A stretch of 64,000 nucleotides of DNA, from positions 54,815 to 118,814 of the forward strand of contig NZ_JADPKR010000104.1 in NCBI RefSeq assembly GCF_023074055.1, given 5' to 3'. A program made the translations under genes and the position numbers. The notes beneath the pieces were generated by a model. That model ran no database searches and was not told the DNA's origin. It was given only the letters and a program-made list of their open reading frames with translations. The stretch is from Bradyrhizobium sp. 141. Lineage in GTDB: Bacteria; Pseudomonadota; Alphaproteobacteria; Rhizobiales; Xanthobacteraceae. Positions 51,729-60,643 of this stretch are shown one piece after another; position 1 is the stretch's first letter; each line of letters opens with the position of its first letter.

Positions 51729-54050
51729 CTAACCCGCCTTCGCATCCCGGATCGCCTGCCACACCTTCTGCGGCGTCAGCGGCGTATTCAGCTGGGTGAT
51801 GCCGAGATCGGCGAGGGCGTCCATCACGCCGTTGGTGACGCAAGGCGGGCCGCCGATGGCGCCGGATTCGCCGCAACCCTTGGCACCGAGCGGATTGGTG
51901 CGGCAGGGCGCGGAATCATCCAGCGTCACCACGATCGGCGGAACGTCGTCGGCGCGCGGGATGCAATAATCCTGGTAGCTCGCGGTGAGGAGCTGGCCGT
52001 CGGCATCGTAGGAGACGCCCTCATACAGCGCCTGACCGATGCCCTGCGCGACGCCGCCATGAATCTGCCCCGTCACCAGCATCGGGTTCACGGCGACGCC
52101 GACGTCGTCGACCGTGGTGTAGCGCACGACCTTGGAAACGCCGGTCTCCGGATCGATCTCGACCTCGCAGATATGCGTGCCGTTGGGCCAGCTCGGACCG
52201 TCGACCTCGCCTTCGGAATCGACGCTGAGCCTGGCGCCGCCCTCCTTCTCGGCGATGTCGAACAGGCTGATGCGGCGATCGGTGCCGACCACGGTGAGCA
52301 TGCCGCCCTGATACTCGATGTCCTCGACCGAGGTCTCCAGCACGTTGGCCGCCTTCTCGCGCGCCTTCTGGATCAGATCGTTGGAGGAGACCGCGACCGC
52401 CGTGCCGCCGACGAACAGCGAGCGCGAGCCGACGCTGCCGAAGCCCATCGCAAGATCAGTGTCGCCCTGGACCACGTCGATCTTGTCCATGGCGATGCCG
52501 AGCGTGTCGGAGATCATCTGGGTGTAGGTGGTCTGCAAGCCCTGCCCCATCGCCATGGTGCCGGAATGCAGCACGACGCGCCCTTGAGAGGTCGCGTGCA
52601 GGCTGACCTTCTCGGTGTGGGCGCGGCCGCCGGTCCATTCGATGTAGGAGGTGAGACCGCGGCCGTAGAGCAGGCCCTTCTTCTTGGCCGCCTTCTTGCG
52701 CGCGGCAAACCCGTCCCAATCCGCCAGCTTCACGGCGCGGTCGAGCATGTGGGCGAAGGCGCCGGAATCGTAAACCTGCCCCGCCGCATTGGTGTAGGGC
52801 AGCTGCGCCGGCTTGATGTAGTTGGCTTTGCGGATCGCACGCGGATCGATGCCGATCTTTCGCGCGGCGGCGTCGAACAGGCGCTCGACGATGAAGACTG
52901 CCTCAGGGCGGCCCGCGCCGCGATAGGCGCCGACGGGCGCGGTGTGGGTCATCACCGACTTCACCTCGAAATGCACCAGCGGCAGGTCGTAGACGCCGGT
53001 CTGCACGAACGGCCCGAGCACCAGCGGGATGATATTCGCCGCGCCCGAGGAATAGGCGCCGGTGCAGCCGATCGACTTGACGCGATAGGCCAGCACCTTG
53101 CCCTTTTCATCCAGCGCGAAGGACGCCGTCGAGGTGAGATCGCGGCCGTGGGTGCCGCCGACGAACTCGTCGGTGCGGTCGCCGCGCCAGCGGATCTTCT
53201 TGTTCAGCTTGGTCGCGGCATAGGCGACGATGCCGTCCTCGGGATAGAGGTTGGTCTTCTGGCCAAAGCCGCCGCCGATGTCGCCGACCAGCACGCGGAC
53301 GCTGTCCTTGGGACGCTTGAGCACGGCTTCCGCCAGCACGTCACGGGTCGAGGCCGGGGTCTGCGACTGCACATGCAACAGGAGACGTCCGGTCTTCTTG
53401 TCGATCTCGGCAATGGTCGAGCGTGGCTCCATCGCGGACGGCACGAGGCGCTGGCTGACGAGATCGAGCTCGACGGTGTGCGCCGCCCTGGCAAAAGCCT
53501 CGTCCACCTTGGCGGCATCGCCATAGCTCATGGCGCCGACGATGTTGTCGGGCGCCTCGGGCCATACCACGGGCGCACCGGGCTTGACGGCCTCGACCGG
53601 ATCGACCACCGCGGGCTGCACGTCATATTCGATCACGATCGCCTCGGCCGCGCTCTGCGCCTCCACGCGCGATGACGCCACCACGGCAGCCACGGCCTCA
53701 CCGGCGTAACGCACGATCTCGTGGGCCAGCAGCCGGCGCGGCGGCACCGTCATCGGCTTGCCGTCGGGGCGCTTGAAGATGCTCAGCGTCGGGATGCTGC
53801 CGACGTCGTCCTTGACGAGGTCGGCGCCGGTGTAGATCGCGGCAACGCCGGGCATCGCGGCGGCCGCGCTGGTGTCGATCGAGGCGATCTTGGCGTGGGC
53901 ATGCGGCGAGCGCAGCACGTGCAACCACAGCGCGCCGTCCTGCGGCTTGTCGTCGATGAATTGTCCCTTCCCGGTGAGCAGCCGCTGATCTTCCAAACGC
54001 TTGACGGGCTGCCCCGCTCCGAAACGCAAATTGCCGGGAAGAATGTTCAT
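51729..54050 (-). CDS. aerobic-type CO dehydrogenase/xanthine dehydrogenase large subunit, form II CoxL-like
   Basis: A 773-residue molybdenum hydroxylase large subunit. The active-site loop is AYRGAGR (residues 375-381), the form II signature; form I CO dehydrogenases read AYxCSFR. The catalytic glutamate is Glu728 in GAKGCGESGAIGG, and GGFGQKTNLYPED is part of the cofactor site. No medium (FAD) or small (Fe-S) subunit gene is adjacent, and no cofactor-insertion genes, so this is an orphan subunit in this window. True CO oxidation by form II enzymes is unproven; an aldehyde or N-heterocycle substrate is equally likely. No signal peptide. Confidence 0.88.
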   Translation of the reverse strand: MNILPGNLRFGAGQPVKRLEDQRLLTGKGQFIDDKPQDGALWLHVLRSPHAHAKIASIDTSAAAAMPGVAAIYTGADLVKDDVGSIPTLSIFKRPDGKPMTVPPRRLLAHEIVRYAGEAVAAVVASSRVEAQSAAEAIVIEYDVQPAVVDPVEAVKPGAPVVWPEAPDNIVGAMSYGDAAKVDEAFARAAHTVELDLVSQRLVPSAMEPRSTIAEIDKKTGRLLLHVQSQTPASTRDVLAEAVLKRPKDSVRVLVGDIGGGFGQKTNLYPEDGIVAYAATKLNKKIRWRGDRTDEFVGGTHGRDLTSTASFALDEKGKVLAYRVKSIGCTGAYSSGAANIIPLVLGPFVQTGVYDLPLVHFEVKSVMTHTAPVGAYRGAGRPEAVFIVERLFDAAARKIGIDPRAIRKANYIKPAQLPYTNAAGQVYDSGAFAHMLDRAVKLADWDGFAARKKAAKKKGLLYGRGLTSYIEWTGGRAHTEKVSLHATSQGRVVLHSGTMAMGQGLQTTYTQMISDTLGIAMDKIDVVQGDTDLAMGFGSVGSRSLFVGGTAVAVSSNDLIQKAREKAANVLETSVEDIEYQGGMLTVVGTDRRISLFDIAEKEGGARLSVDSEGEVDGPSWPNGTHICEVEIDPETGVSKVVRYTTVDDVGVAVNPMLVTGQIHGGVAQGIGQALYEGVSYDADGQLLTASYQDYCIPRADDVPPIVVTLDDSAPCRTNPLGAKGCGESGAIGGPPCVTNGVMDALADLGITQLNTPLTPQKVWQAIRDAKAG

Positions 54051-54177
54051 TCCGCTCTATCCTTGAAATCCGGAAAACGACCGCGGGGGTTTTAGCCGAT
54101 TTTACGGGCCAGACAACCGAGCCGCGGCACATCTGCAATGCGCATCAGGGCCCTTGCTGGCGCAGATTGCCGGGGTG

Positions 54178-55278
54178 TCAGGAACGCTCGATGTCGATGA
54201 TGCCCACATTCACGTCGCGGCTGTCCGAGCCGCGCTTGACCGTGAGGCGAACGGTCTTCCCCGCCCCGGCCTGTTCGAGCGCATCGGTCAGGTCGGAGAG
54301 GCGCCGCACCGGCTTGCCTTCGACCCCTGTGATGATGTCTCCGACCGCGCCGGTCGATAAATTGACGCCGCGAATCCCGGCCCGCTCGGCAGGACTGCCG
54401 GGGGCCGTCCGCACCACGATCACGCCTTCGACGCCAAGCCGCGTCGAAACATCCTCGCCGGCGGCCACGATCCCAATGCCGGGCGTTGGCACCCGGCCGC
54501 TGCGGATGAGCTCGGGGACAATCCGGTTCACGACATCGACCGGCACCGCAAAGCCGATGCCGGCGTTCGACCCCGACGGCGAGATGATCGCCGTCGTGAC
54601 GCCGATCAGCCGGCCGGCGGAATCCAGCAGCGGTCCGCCCGAATTGCCCGGGTTGATCGCGGCATCGGTCTGGATGACGTTGGCAATCTCCCGGCCGCCA
54701 TGGGTCGGAAGCCTGCGCTTGAGCGCGCTGATGATGCCGCTCGTCATCGACTGGTCCAGCCCGAAGGGATTGCCGATTGCGAAAGCGGATTGCCCGACCT
54801 TCAGGTCGTTCGAACTGCCGAGCGCAATCGGAGGCGGAAGCTGGCGCACGCTGCGGATCCGCAGCACTGCAAGATCGTAATTGGGGGCGGTGCCGACAAG
54901 GTCGACCTCAGCCACCTCGCCCGATGCAAAGCGCACGGCGATCTCGCCGCCATTGGCCACGACGTGATTGTTCGTCACGAGGTGCCCCTCGCGGTCCCAG
55001 ACGAATCCCGTGCCGGACGCGCCGCCCTGCCCTTCCTCGCCCATGAGAGGACTGGCCGTCGATTTCACCGCCACCTGGACGACCGAAGGCGACACGCGTT
55101 CGAAGATGTCGATGGTCGCCTTTTCGCCATCGGACAGCGGCCCGCGCTGCTCGACCGCACGTGCGGAGGACGCCGCCCATGGGACATGCAGGATCGGGAC
55201 ATGCAGAATCTTCGCGGCAGTGACGGCGAGCAGCAGGGCGGCAAAGGCTGCCGCGGCAATCGCATAGCGACGATTCAT
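54178..55278 (-). CDS. HtrA/DegP-type serine protease with one PDZ domain
   Basis: A 366-residue periplasmic protease. The N-terminus (residues 1-24) is a signal anchor. The trypsin-like domain has the full triad: His105 in VTNNHVVANG, Asp135 in NYDLAVLR and Ser213 in NPGNSGGPLLD. One PDZ domain occupies about residues 260-366 (RVPTPGIGIVAAGED, ERAGIRGVNLSTGAVGDIITGVEGKPVRRLSDL). With a single PDZ and an anchor it resembles DegS-type rather than DegP-type enzymes. It would cleave misfolded envelope proteins or a signalling substrate. It is flanked by oppositely organised genes and seems monocistronic. Confidence 0.9.
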   Translation of the reverse strand: MNRRYAIAAAAFAALLLAVTAAKILHVPILHVPWAASSARAVEQRGPLSDGEKATIDIFERVSPSVVQVAVKSTASPLMGEEGQGGASGTGFVWDREGHLVTNNHVVANGGEIAVRFASGEVAEVDLVGTAPNYDLAVLRIRSVRQLPPPIALGSSNDLKVGQSAFAIGNPFGLDQSMTSGIISALKRRLPTHGGREIANVIQTDAAINPGNSGGPLLDSAGRLIGVTTAIISPSGSNAGIGFAVPVDVVNRIVPELIRSGRVPTPGIGIVAAGEDVSTRLGVEGVIVVRTAPGSPAERAGIRGVNLSTGAVGDIITGVEGKPVRRLSDLTDALEQAGAGKTVRLTVKRGSDSRDVNVGIIDIERS

Positions 55279-55448
55279 CGGTGATCACCGGTCTTGTGCT
55301 GAATCCAGCCTGGGATGCACATGCATGGCGTGACAGACCCGGGCTCACGCAGCAACGTCGCAAACGCACGGAAGTTTCTCAGTCGGGCAGCTAAGGGCTT
55401 TTTTGGCGCCCACACGGGTGCCGGGGCATATTGCCGCGTGGCAACAAA

Positions 55449-56324
55449 CTATGTCAGCTCGCGCAACGCCGATTCCACCACCTTACGCGCCTCCGCCGTC
55501 AGCGGAGCCTGCGGCGGGACGGGATCGCCGACCTCGTAGCCCTGGCTCGCCAGCCCCGCCTTGATGCAGGCGGCGAGGTTGAAGCGGGCGAAGGCCTCGT
55601 TGATGCGCCACAGCCGCCGCTGCAGCGCCATGGCCTCGTCCCAACGGCCGGCCTTACAGAGGTCGTAGAGCGCGACGCTCTGGCGCGGGATGATGCAGGC
55701 CGGGCCTGCCATCCAGCCGAAGCCGCCGATCAGCATCACCGCAGCCGGGATATGGGCGGAGGCCGAGAACACGCGCAAGGAATCGCCGCAGCGGTTCATG
55801 ATCGAGAGCAGCCGGCCCGTATTGGTCGAGGCGTCCTTGATGTAGCCGATGCGCGGATGCTTGGCGAGGCGTGCGATGATGTCGAGGGTGAGATCGGAGC
55901 GCTGGAATTGCGGATTGGTGTAGATGACGACGGGAATGTCCACCGCGTCCGCGATGGCGCGGAAGTAGGATTCGACCTGGGCGTCAGTGAGCGGAAAATA
56001 GGCCTCCAGAATCGCCAGGATGCCGTCGGCGCCGAGTTTCTGGTACGCTTTCGCCTGCGCCACAGCATCCGCCGTCGAGGTCGAGGCGACGCCCGCGATG
56101 ACAGGCACGCGGCCCTTCGCGGCCTCGATGGTGGTCCGCACGACCGCGGTCCGTTGCGCGGCATTGAGATAGGCGAATTCGCCGGTCGAGCCGAGCGGCG
56201 TCAGCCCATGCACGCCGGCGCCGATCAGATCGTCGCAGAGCTTGCCGAGGACTTCGGTGCGGACCGCGCCATCGGCATTGACGGGCGAGACGAGATAGGG
56301 AAAGACGCCGTGGAATTCGGACAT
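55449..56324 (-). CDS. dihydrodipicolinate synthase (DapA) family aldolase/lyase
   Basis: A 291-residue TIM-barrel protein. The family motif GLTPLGSTGEFAYL is at residues about 40-53, the Tyr of the proton relay is in VVIYTNPQF, and the Schiff-base Lys is in IGYIKDASTNTGR. The substrate-binding Arg of genuine DapA is not obvious, so a 4-hydroxy-oxoacid aldolase, dehydratase or another family member is likelier than lysine synthesis. It follows the VOC gene on the same strand by 65 bases, so the two may be co-transcribed. Confidence 0.88.
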   Translation of the reverse strand: MSEFHGVFPYLVSPVNADGAVRTEVLGKLCDDLIGAGVHGLTPLGSTGEFAYLNAAQRTAVVRTTIEAAKGRVPVIAGVASTSTADAVAQAKAYQKLGADGILAILEAYFPLTDAQVESYFRAIADAVDIPVVIYTNPQFQRSDLTLDIIARLAKHPRIGYIKDASTNTGRLLSIMNRCGDSLRVFSASAHIPAAVMLIGGFGWMAGPACIIPRQSVALYDLCKAGRWDEAMALQRRLWRINEAFARFNLAACIKAGLASQGYEVGDPVPPQAPLTAEARKVVESALRELT

Positions 56325-56388
56325 GTCGGTGAGGACCCCGAGCGCTGGTTTGCGCCTGCTGGGTCTTTACCAACGCCCGCGCTCGCGA

Positions 56389-57354
56389 TCAAACCCTGAG
56401 AAGCCGCACCTTCGTGCCCCAGGGATCGGCGGCCTCCACGCCGCTGGCGAGCGTTGTCACCCGCACGCCGCCCTTGCGCAGGCGCTCCTCCTGCGCGGCG
56501 AGAATGTCCGGCTTCTCCGTCACCAGCGAGAACCAGGCAAGGCCCGTCATCTGATCGTCGCGCTGGCCCGCGCCCTGGCTCTGCCAGACGTTCATTCCAA
56601 GGTGATGATGATAACGGCCCGACGACAGGAACGCCGCGCCGCTGCGGCTGCGGGTCGGATCGAGGCCGATGTTGCCATGATAGAAGTTTCCGGCCTGAGC
56701 AAGATCGCCGACACGCAGATGCATGTGGCCGATGCGTAGTCCATCCGGCGCTTTGGCATAATCAGGCACGCGCGTGTTGGTCAGCGACAGCAAATCGGGG
56801 ATGTTGAGCTCGTCGCTCGCCATCTTCACGCTGCCCTCGCTCCACTGCCATTGCGAGGGATCACGGTCAGCATAGACCTCGATGCCGTTGCCTTCGGGGT
56901 CGTCGAGATAAACGGACTCGCTGACGAGATGATCGGCAAAGCCCGACAGCTTCACGCGGTGCGAGGCGGCGTGAACAAGCCAGCGCGCCAGGTCCTTGCG
57001 GGTCGGCATCAGGAAGGCGGTGTGGTAGAGGCCGGCGGCGTTGCGCGGCTCGATTGCCGCATCGGGACGGGCTTCCAGCACCAGCAGCGTGATGCCTGAT
57101 GTGCCGAGCCTGGCGGCGGCTCCCGAACGCTCCATCACGGTGAGCCCGATCACGTCGCGGTAGTAATCCGCAACCTTGTCGAGATTCTTCACCCGGAGCG
57201 TCACCATGCCGACCCGCATCGGCGTGCGGCTGGCATAGGTCGGCCCGCCGCCCTGCGGAGCGCCCTCGGCGCGCGCCGCAGCCGCGGCTGCCATTGCAAG
57301 CGAGGTCGCGCCGGCGAGTTGCAGCAGGGTACGGCGGGTGAGATCGATGGTCAT
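56389..57354 (-). CDS. Tat-exported VOC (glyoxalase/extradiol dioxygenase-like) protein
   Basis: A 321-residue protein with a twin-arginine signal (MTIDLTRRTLLQLAGATSL) and a hydrophobic stretch ending AARAE, so a folded metalloprotein is exported to the periplasm. Two VOC modules follow: VGMVTLRVKNLDKVADYYRDVIGLTV near residue 45 and IGHMHLRVGDLAQAGNFYHGNIGLD near residue 205, each with a metal-binding His (HLRV) and Glu partners. It resembles catechol 2,3-dioxygenase relatives but may be a non-redox enzyme. A periplasmic VOC protein is unusual. It precedes the DapA-like gene. Confidence 0.85.
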   Translation of the reverse strand: MTIDLTRRTLLQLAGATSLAMAAAAAARAEGAPQGGGPTYASRTPMRVGMVTLRVKNLDKVADYYRDVIGLTVMERSGAAARLGTSGITLLVLEARPDAAIEPRNAAGLYHTAFLMPTRKDLARWLVHAASHRVKLSGFADHLVSESVYLDDPEGNGIEVYADRDPSQWQWSEGSVKMASDELNIPDLLSLTNTRVPDYAKAPDGLRIGHMHLRVGDLAQAGNFYHGNIGLDPTRSRSGAAFLSSGRYHHHLGMNVWQSQGAGQRDDQMTGLAWFSLVTEKPDILAAQEERLRKGGVRVTTLASGVEAADPWGTKVRLLRV

Positions 57355-57550
57355 CAGTCAGGACTCGCTCAAAAGGCTTAAGGCCGTGCGGCGCAATGTT
57401 CAGGCGATTGCTACACGTTCCCGTGAGGCGGTCCCAATCACATGTTCGTCGGCCGTGGTGCTACGGAGGCCTATCCCTGTCCTGGCCACCCGGCCAGTTT
57501 CGCAATCGCCCGCGACATCCCAGATTGAGGACAACTTACAGGAGCTTACC

Positions 57551-58408
57551 ATGACCGACCTTACCGCCCTGTCGTCCGCCCTCGCGGATGTGGTGGCGCG
57601 CACCGCGCCCTCAATCGTCTCCGTGCACTCGCATCGCTCCCGTGCCACCGGCTTTGTCTGGAAGGCAGGCCTGATCGTCACCGCCGACGAGGCGCTGGCC
57701 GACGAGGGCGAAGTCGAGATCGGCCTCCCCGACGGCAGCCGCGTGGCTGCCACGATCGCCGGCCGCGACCATACGACCGATATCGCGCTGCTCCGCGCCG
57801 ACATTGCGACGGCCCCGGTCAAGCTCGCCGCAGCCGTCCCGCCGTTGGGTGCCTTGTCGGTGGTGGTCGCAACCCATCGCGATGCGCCGAGCGCGGCGCT
57901 CGGGATGGTGTCGGCGTCCGGCAACAGCTGGCGCTCCTTGCGCGGCGGCGACATCGATGCGCGGATCGAGCTCGACGTCCGCCTGCGTCCTGCCCAGCAG
58001 GGCGGTCTTGCGCTCGATGCATCGGGCGGAGCCTTCGGCATGGCCGTACTCGGCCCGCGGCGCGTGCTGGTGATCCCGACAGCGACGATCGAGCGCGTCG
58101 CGCCGCAGCTCGAGGCCCGTGGCCGCATCGCGCGCGGATACCTCGGCCTCGGGCTGCAGCCGGTGCGGCTCGACGACGGCATCGGCGCGATGGTGATGAA
58201 TGTCGACAAGGCCGGACCTTCGGCCGCAGCCGGCATCCGCCAGGGCGACGTGATCGTGGCGGTCAACGACCAAAAGCTCTCCGGCGTGCGTGCGCTGTCG
58301 CGTACGCTGGGCCCTGCGAGCGTCGGCGCGGTGGTCGATGTCGCGGCGCGCCGCGGCGGCGAGCCGGTCAGCTTCAAGGTCACGGTCGGCGAGAGGCCGG
58401 AGGCGTGA
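57551..58408 (+). CDS. trypsin-like protease homologue with PDZ domain, catalytic His and Ser lost
   Basis: A 285-residue protein. Its N-terminal 180 residues align by eye with the HtrA protease domain, including TGFVWKAGLIVTADEAL and TDIALLRAD. In the HtrA pattern VTNNH, the catalytic His is replaced by Glu47 (VTADE), and in GNSGGPLLD the Ser is replaced by Gln150 (AQQGGLALD); Asp77 is kept. A PDZ domain covers about residues 185-285 (RIARGYLGLGLQPVRL, AAGIRQGDVIVAVND). There is no signal peptide, so it is cytoplasmic, unlike normal HtrA proteins. It overlaps the following HTH gene by four bases. Confidence 0.88.
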   Translation: MTDLTALSSALADVVARTAPSIVSVHSHRSRATGFVWKAGLIVTADEALADEGEVEIGLPDGSRVAATIAGRDHTTDIALLRADIATAPVKLAAAVPPLGALSVVVATHRDAPSAALGMVSASGNSWRSLRGGDIDARIELDVRLRPAQQGGLALDASGGAFGMAVLGPRRVLVIPTATIERVAPQLEARGRIARGYLGLGLQPVRLDDGIGAMVMNVDKAGPSAAAGIRQGDVIVAVNDQKLSGVRALSRTLGPASVGAVVDVAARRGGEPVSFKVTVGERPEA

Positions 58409-58776
58409 GCGAGGACAAGACGTCGGAGATCGTGCTCGCTTTGGAGATCGACGACCCCGCGCTCGCGGATCGCCTGGCGGCCTTGCTCGGCAATGTCGCC
58501 GGGCTTCGTCTTGCCGGGCCCGGCGAGCAGGCCGCCGCGGCGATCGTCGCCCGCGATGCGCGCGTCATGCCCGAGGACATCGCGCTGACGCAGCGCGAGC
58601 TCGACGTGCTCGCGCTGATGGCCGAGGGTGCCTCCAACAAGATGATCGCGCGCCGGCTCGGCATCTCCGTGCACACCGTCAAATTCCATGTCGGCTCGCT
58701 GCTCGACAAGCTGGACGCCACCGGACGCACCGACGCGGTGGCGCATGCGGCACGCCGTGGTGTGATCGAGCTGTGA
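58405..58776 (+). CDS. LuxR-type helix-turn-helix regulator with short N-terminal domain
   Basis: A 123-residue protein starting at GTG, overlapping the protease-like gene by four bases (GTGA). The C-terminal 65 residues are a LuxR/FixJ-type HTH: LTQRELDVLALMAEGASNKMIARRLGISVHTVKFHVGSLLDKLDATGRTDAVAHA. The N-terminal 55 residues (EIVLALEIDDPALADRLAALLGNVAGLRLAGPGE) are shorter than a receiver domain and lack an obvious phospho-acceptor site. It may be controlled by contact with the PDZ protein rather than by phosphorylation. The pair is divergent from the VOC gene. Confidence 0.88.
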   Translation: MSEDKTSEIVLALEIDDPALADRLAALLGNVAGLRLAGPGEQAAAAIVARDARVMPEDIALTQRELDVLALMAEGASNKMIARRLGISVHTVKFHVGSLLDKLDATGRTDAVAHAARRGVIEL

Positions 58777-58788
58777 TGCCACCGGGCC

Positions 58789-59865
58789 TCACTTCGCCGA
58801 TATCACGGGGAAGCTGAGCTGCACCATCAGTCCCGGCGCCTTGTCGTGCAGCGCGATCTCGGCGCCGTGAAGGCGCGCGACGGCCGCCACCAGACTGAGG
58901 CCAAGCCCATTGCCCGGCGTGTAGCGGCTCTGTTCGAGCCGATAGAAGCGCTTGAAGACGTGATCGCGCTGCTCGGCCGGAATGCCCGGACCATCGTCCG
59001 CAACGGCGATCACCGCGCCACCGTCGGCGCTGCGGCAGGTCACCGTCACCTGCCCGCCCGGCCGGCCGTGCTTGATCGCATTGTCGACGAGATTGGCGAT
59101 GGCATCGAACAGCAGGTCGCGATCGCCCGTGATCGGCACCTTTCGGTCTCCGGCAAGGCTGAGCCTTGTGGCGACCTGTTCGGCGGCGGCATCGTAGAGC
59201 TCGACGACCTCGCCGGCGATCTCGGCGAGGTCAAGCGCGCGGAAGGCGCCGGTGCGGGCACGCGTCTCGATCTCCGAGATCCGGGTGATGGAGGCGAACA
59301 TGCCAAGCACGGCGTCGAGATCGGCGATGGTGTCGCCGATCAGCGCCGCGTCCGCCTCGCCGTTGCGCTCGTGATGATAGGCCTTTTCCAGCCGGCCGCG
59401 CATCCGCGTCAGCGGCGTGCGCAGATCGTGGGCGACGTTGTCGCTGACCTGCTTGACCTCGCCCATCAGCGTCTCGATGCGGTCGAGCATCTGATTGAGG
59501 CTTTCGGCGACACGGTCCCATTCGTCGTTGCTGCCGCGCAAGGGGATGCGCTGATCGAGGCCGGCGAGCATGATGGCGCGGCTGGTGGCATTGATCTGTT
59601 CGATCCGCCCCACCGTGCGCCGCGTCACCAGCACGGCCGCAAGGCCCGCGAGCACCAGCAGCAGCACGGCGACGGCGGCCATCGCGAGCTCGATCATGCC
59701 GGTGAAGCCGTCATGGTCGACGGCGTGGCCGAGCCGGCTCTCCACATAGGCCAGCGTGCCGAAATAGACATAGGCCATGATCGCCGCGACGATCAGCCCG
59801 AACGCGGCGATCGCGATCAGCGCCAGACGGAAGGTCGAGGACCGGAGCGTCTTAGCCAGGAGCAC
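58789..59865 (-). CDS. sensor histidine kinase
   Basis: A 358-residue membrane kinase. Two membrane helices (about residues 13-38 and 58-81) enclose a very short periplasmic loop, followed by a HAMP domain (about 82-135), the phospho-accepting His146 in SDNVAHDLRTPLTRMRG, and the ATPase domain with N, G1 and G2 boxes (NLVDNAIKHG, VADDGPGIP, GNGLGLSLVAAVARLHGA). The short sensor loop suggests it detects a membrane or intracellular signal. It is translated with the response regulator, overlapping its end by 14 bases. The stimulus is unknown. Confidence 0.9.
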   Translation of the reverse strand: MLLAKTLRSSTFRLALIAIAAFGLIVAAIMAYVYFGTLAYVESRLGHAVDHDGFTGMIELAMAAVAVLLLVLAGLAAVLVTRRTVGRIEQINATSRAIMLAGLDQRIPLRGSNDEWDRVAESLNQMLDRIETLMGEVKQVSDNVAHDLRTPLTRMRGRLEKAYHHERNGEADAALIGDTIADLDAVLGMFASITRISEIETRARTGAFRALDLAEIAGEVVELYDAAAEQVATRLSLAGDRKVPITGDRDLLFDAIANLVDNAIKHGRPGGQVTVTCRSADGGAVIAVADDGPGIPAEQRDHVFKRFYRLEQSRYTPGNGLGLSLVAAVARLHGAEIALHDKAPGLMVQLSFPVISAK

Positions 59866-60544
59866 GGAGGCAATATCCGATGCCGCGGATGGTGTGGATC
59901 AGCGGATAGGCCTGGGCATCGTCGACCTTGCGGCGAACGCGCCCGACATAGACGTCGATGATGTTGGTGGAGGGGTCGAAATGCAGGTCCCAGACGTGCT
60001 GGAGCAACATCGCGCGGGAGACGACGCGGCCCTCGTTGCGGACGAGATATTCGAGCAGTTGAAACTCGCGCGGCAGCAGCGGAATCTTGCGGCCGCGGCG
60101 GCTGGCGTTGCGCGAGATCAGGTCGACGGCGAGATCGCCGACCCGCAGCAGCGTCTCCTTGGCGATGGTCTCGCTACGGCGGCCAAGGGCCTCCAGCCGC
60201 GCCAGCAATTCGGTGAATGAGAACGGCTTGACGAGATAGTCGTCGCCGCCGGCACGCAGGCCACGCACGCGGTCATCGACCTCGCCGAGCGCGGAAATGA
60301 TCAGGAACGGCGCGGCAACGCCGTCGTCGCGCAGTTGCCGCATCACGCTGATGCCGTCGACATCGGGCAGCATCCGGTCGATCGTGATCACGGCATAGTC
60401 GCGCGCGGCGCCGTGGCTCAGGGCTTCGCGGCCGCTCGCAGCGAGATCGACCTCGTATCCCGAGATCGTCAATTCCTCGACGAGCTGGCCTGCGGTTTCC
60501 GGATCGTCCTCGACGACCAGGATGCGACGGTGACCTCCGGTCAT
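59852..60544 (-). CDS. OmpR-family response regulator
   Basis: A 230-residue regulator. The receiver domain (about residues 7-120) has the acidic pair in VVEDDPE, the phosphorylated Asp56 in TIDRMLPD and the conserved Lys in LVKPFSF. The winged-helix DNA-binding domain covers about 130-228 (LLPREFQLLEYLVRNEGRVVSRAMLLQHVWD, VDVYVGRVRRKVDD). Its cognate kinase gene overlaps its 3' end by 14 bases. The adjacent downstream gene on the other side of a short gap encodes a secreted Gly/His-rich protein that could be a target. Confidence 0.9.
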   Translation of the reverse strand: MTGGHRRILVVEDDPETAGQLVEELTISGYEVDLAASGREALSHGAARDYAVITIDRMLPDVDGISVMRQLRDDGVAAPFLIISALGEVDDRVRGLRAGGDDYLVKPFSFTELLARLEALGRRSETIAKETLLRVGDLAVDLISRNASRRGRKIPLLPREFQLLEYLVRNEGRVVSRAMLLQHVWDLHFDPSTNIIDVYVGRVRRKVDDAQAYPLIHTIRGIGYCLRAPG

Positions 60545-60643
60545 GACAAACTCCGGGCGACGATCGCCACCAGACTATCCCGTTCCGGGGCTGGACGGAA
60601 CCGCCCGGTGGCGACCGCGACAATGGTGCGGTACGCGATGCGA

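Noticed and set aside
51603..53675. A 690-codon open frame opposite the CoxL-like gene
   Set aside because: It has the same shadow character: His/Asp/Leu/Gly-rich, no domains, and a start inside a palindromic element.
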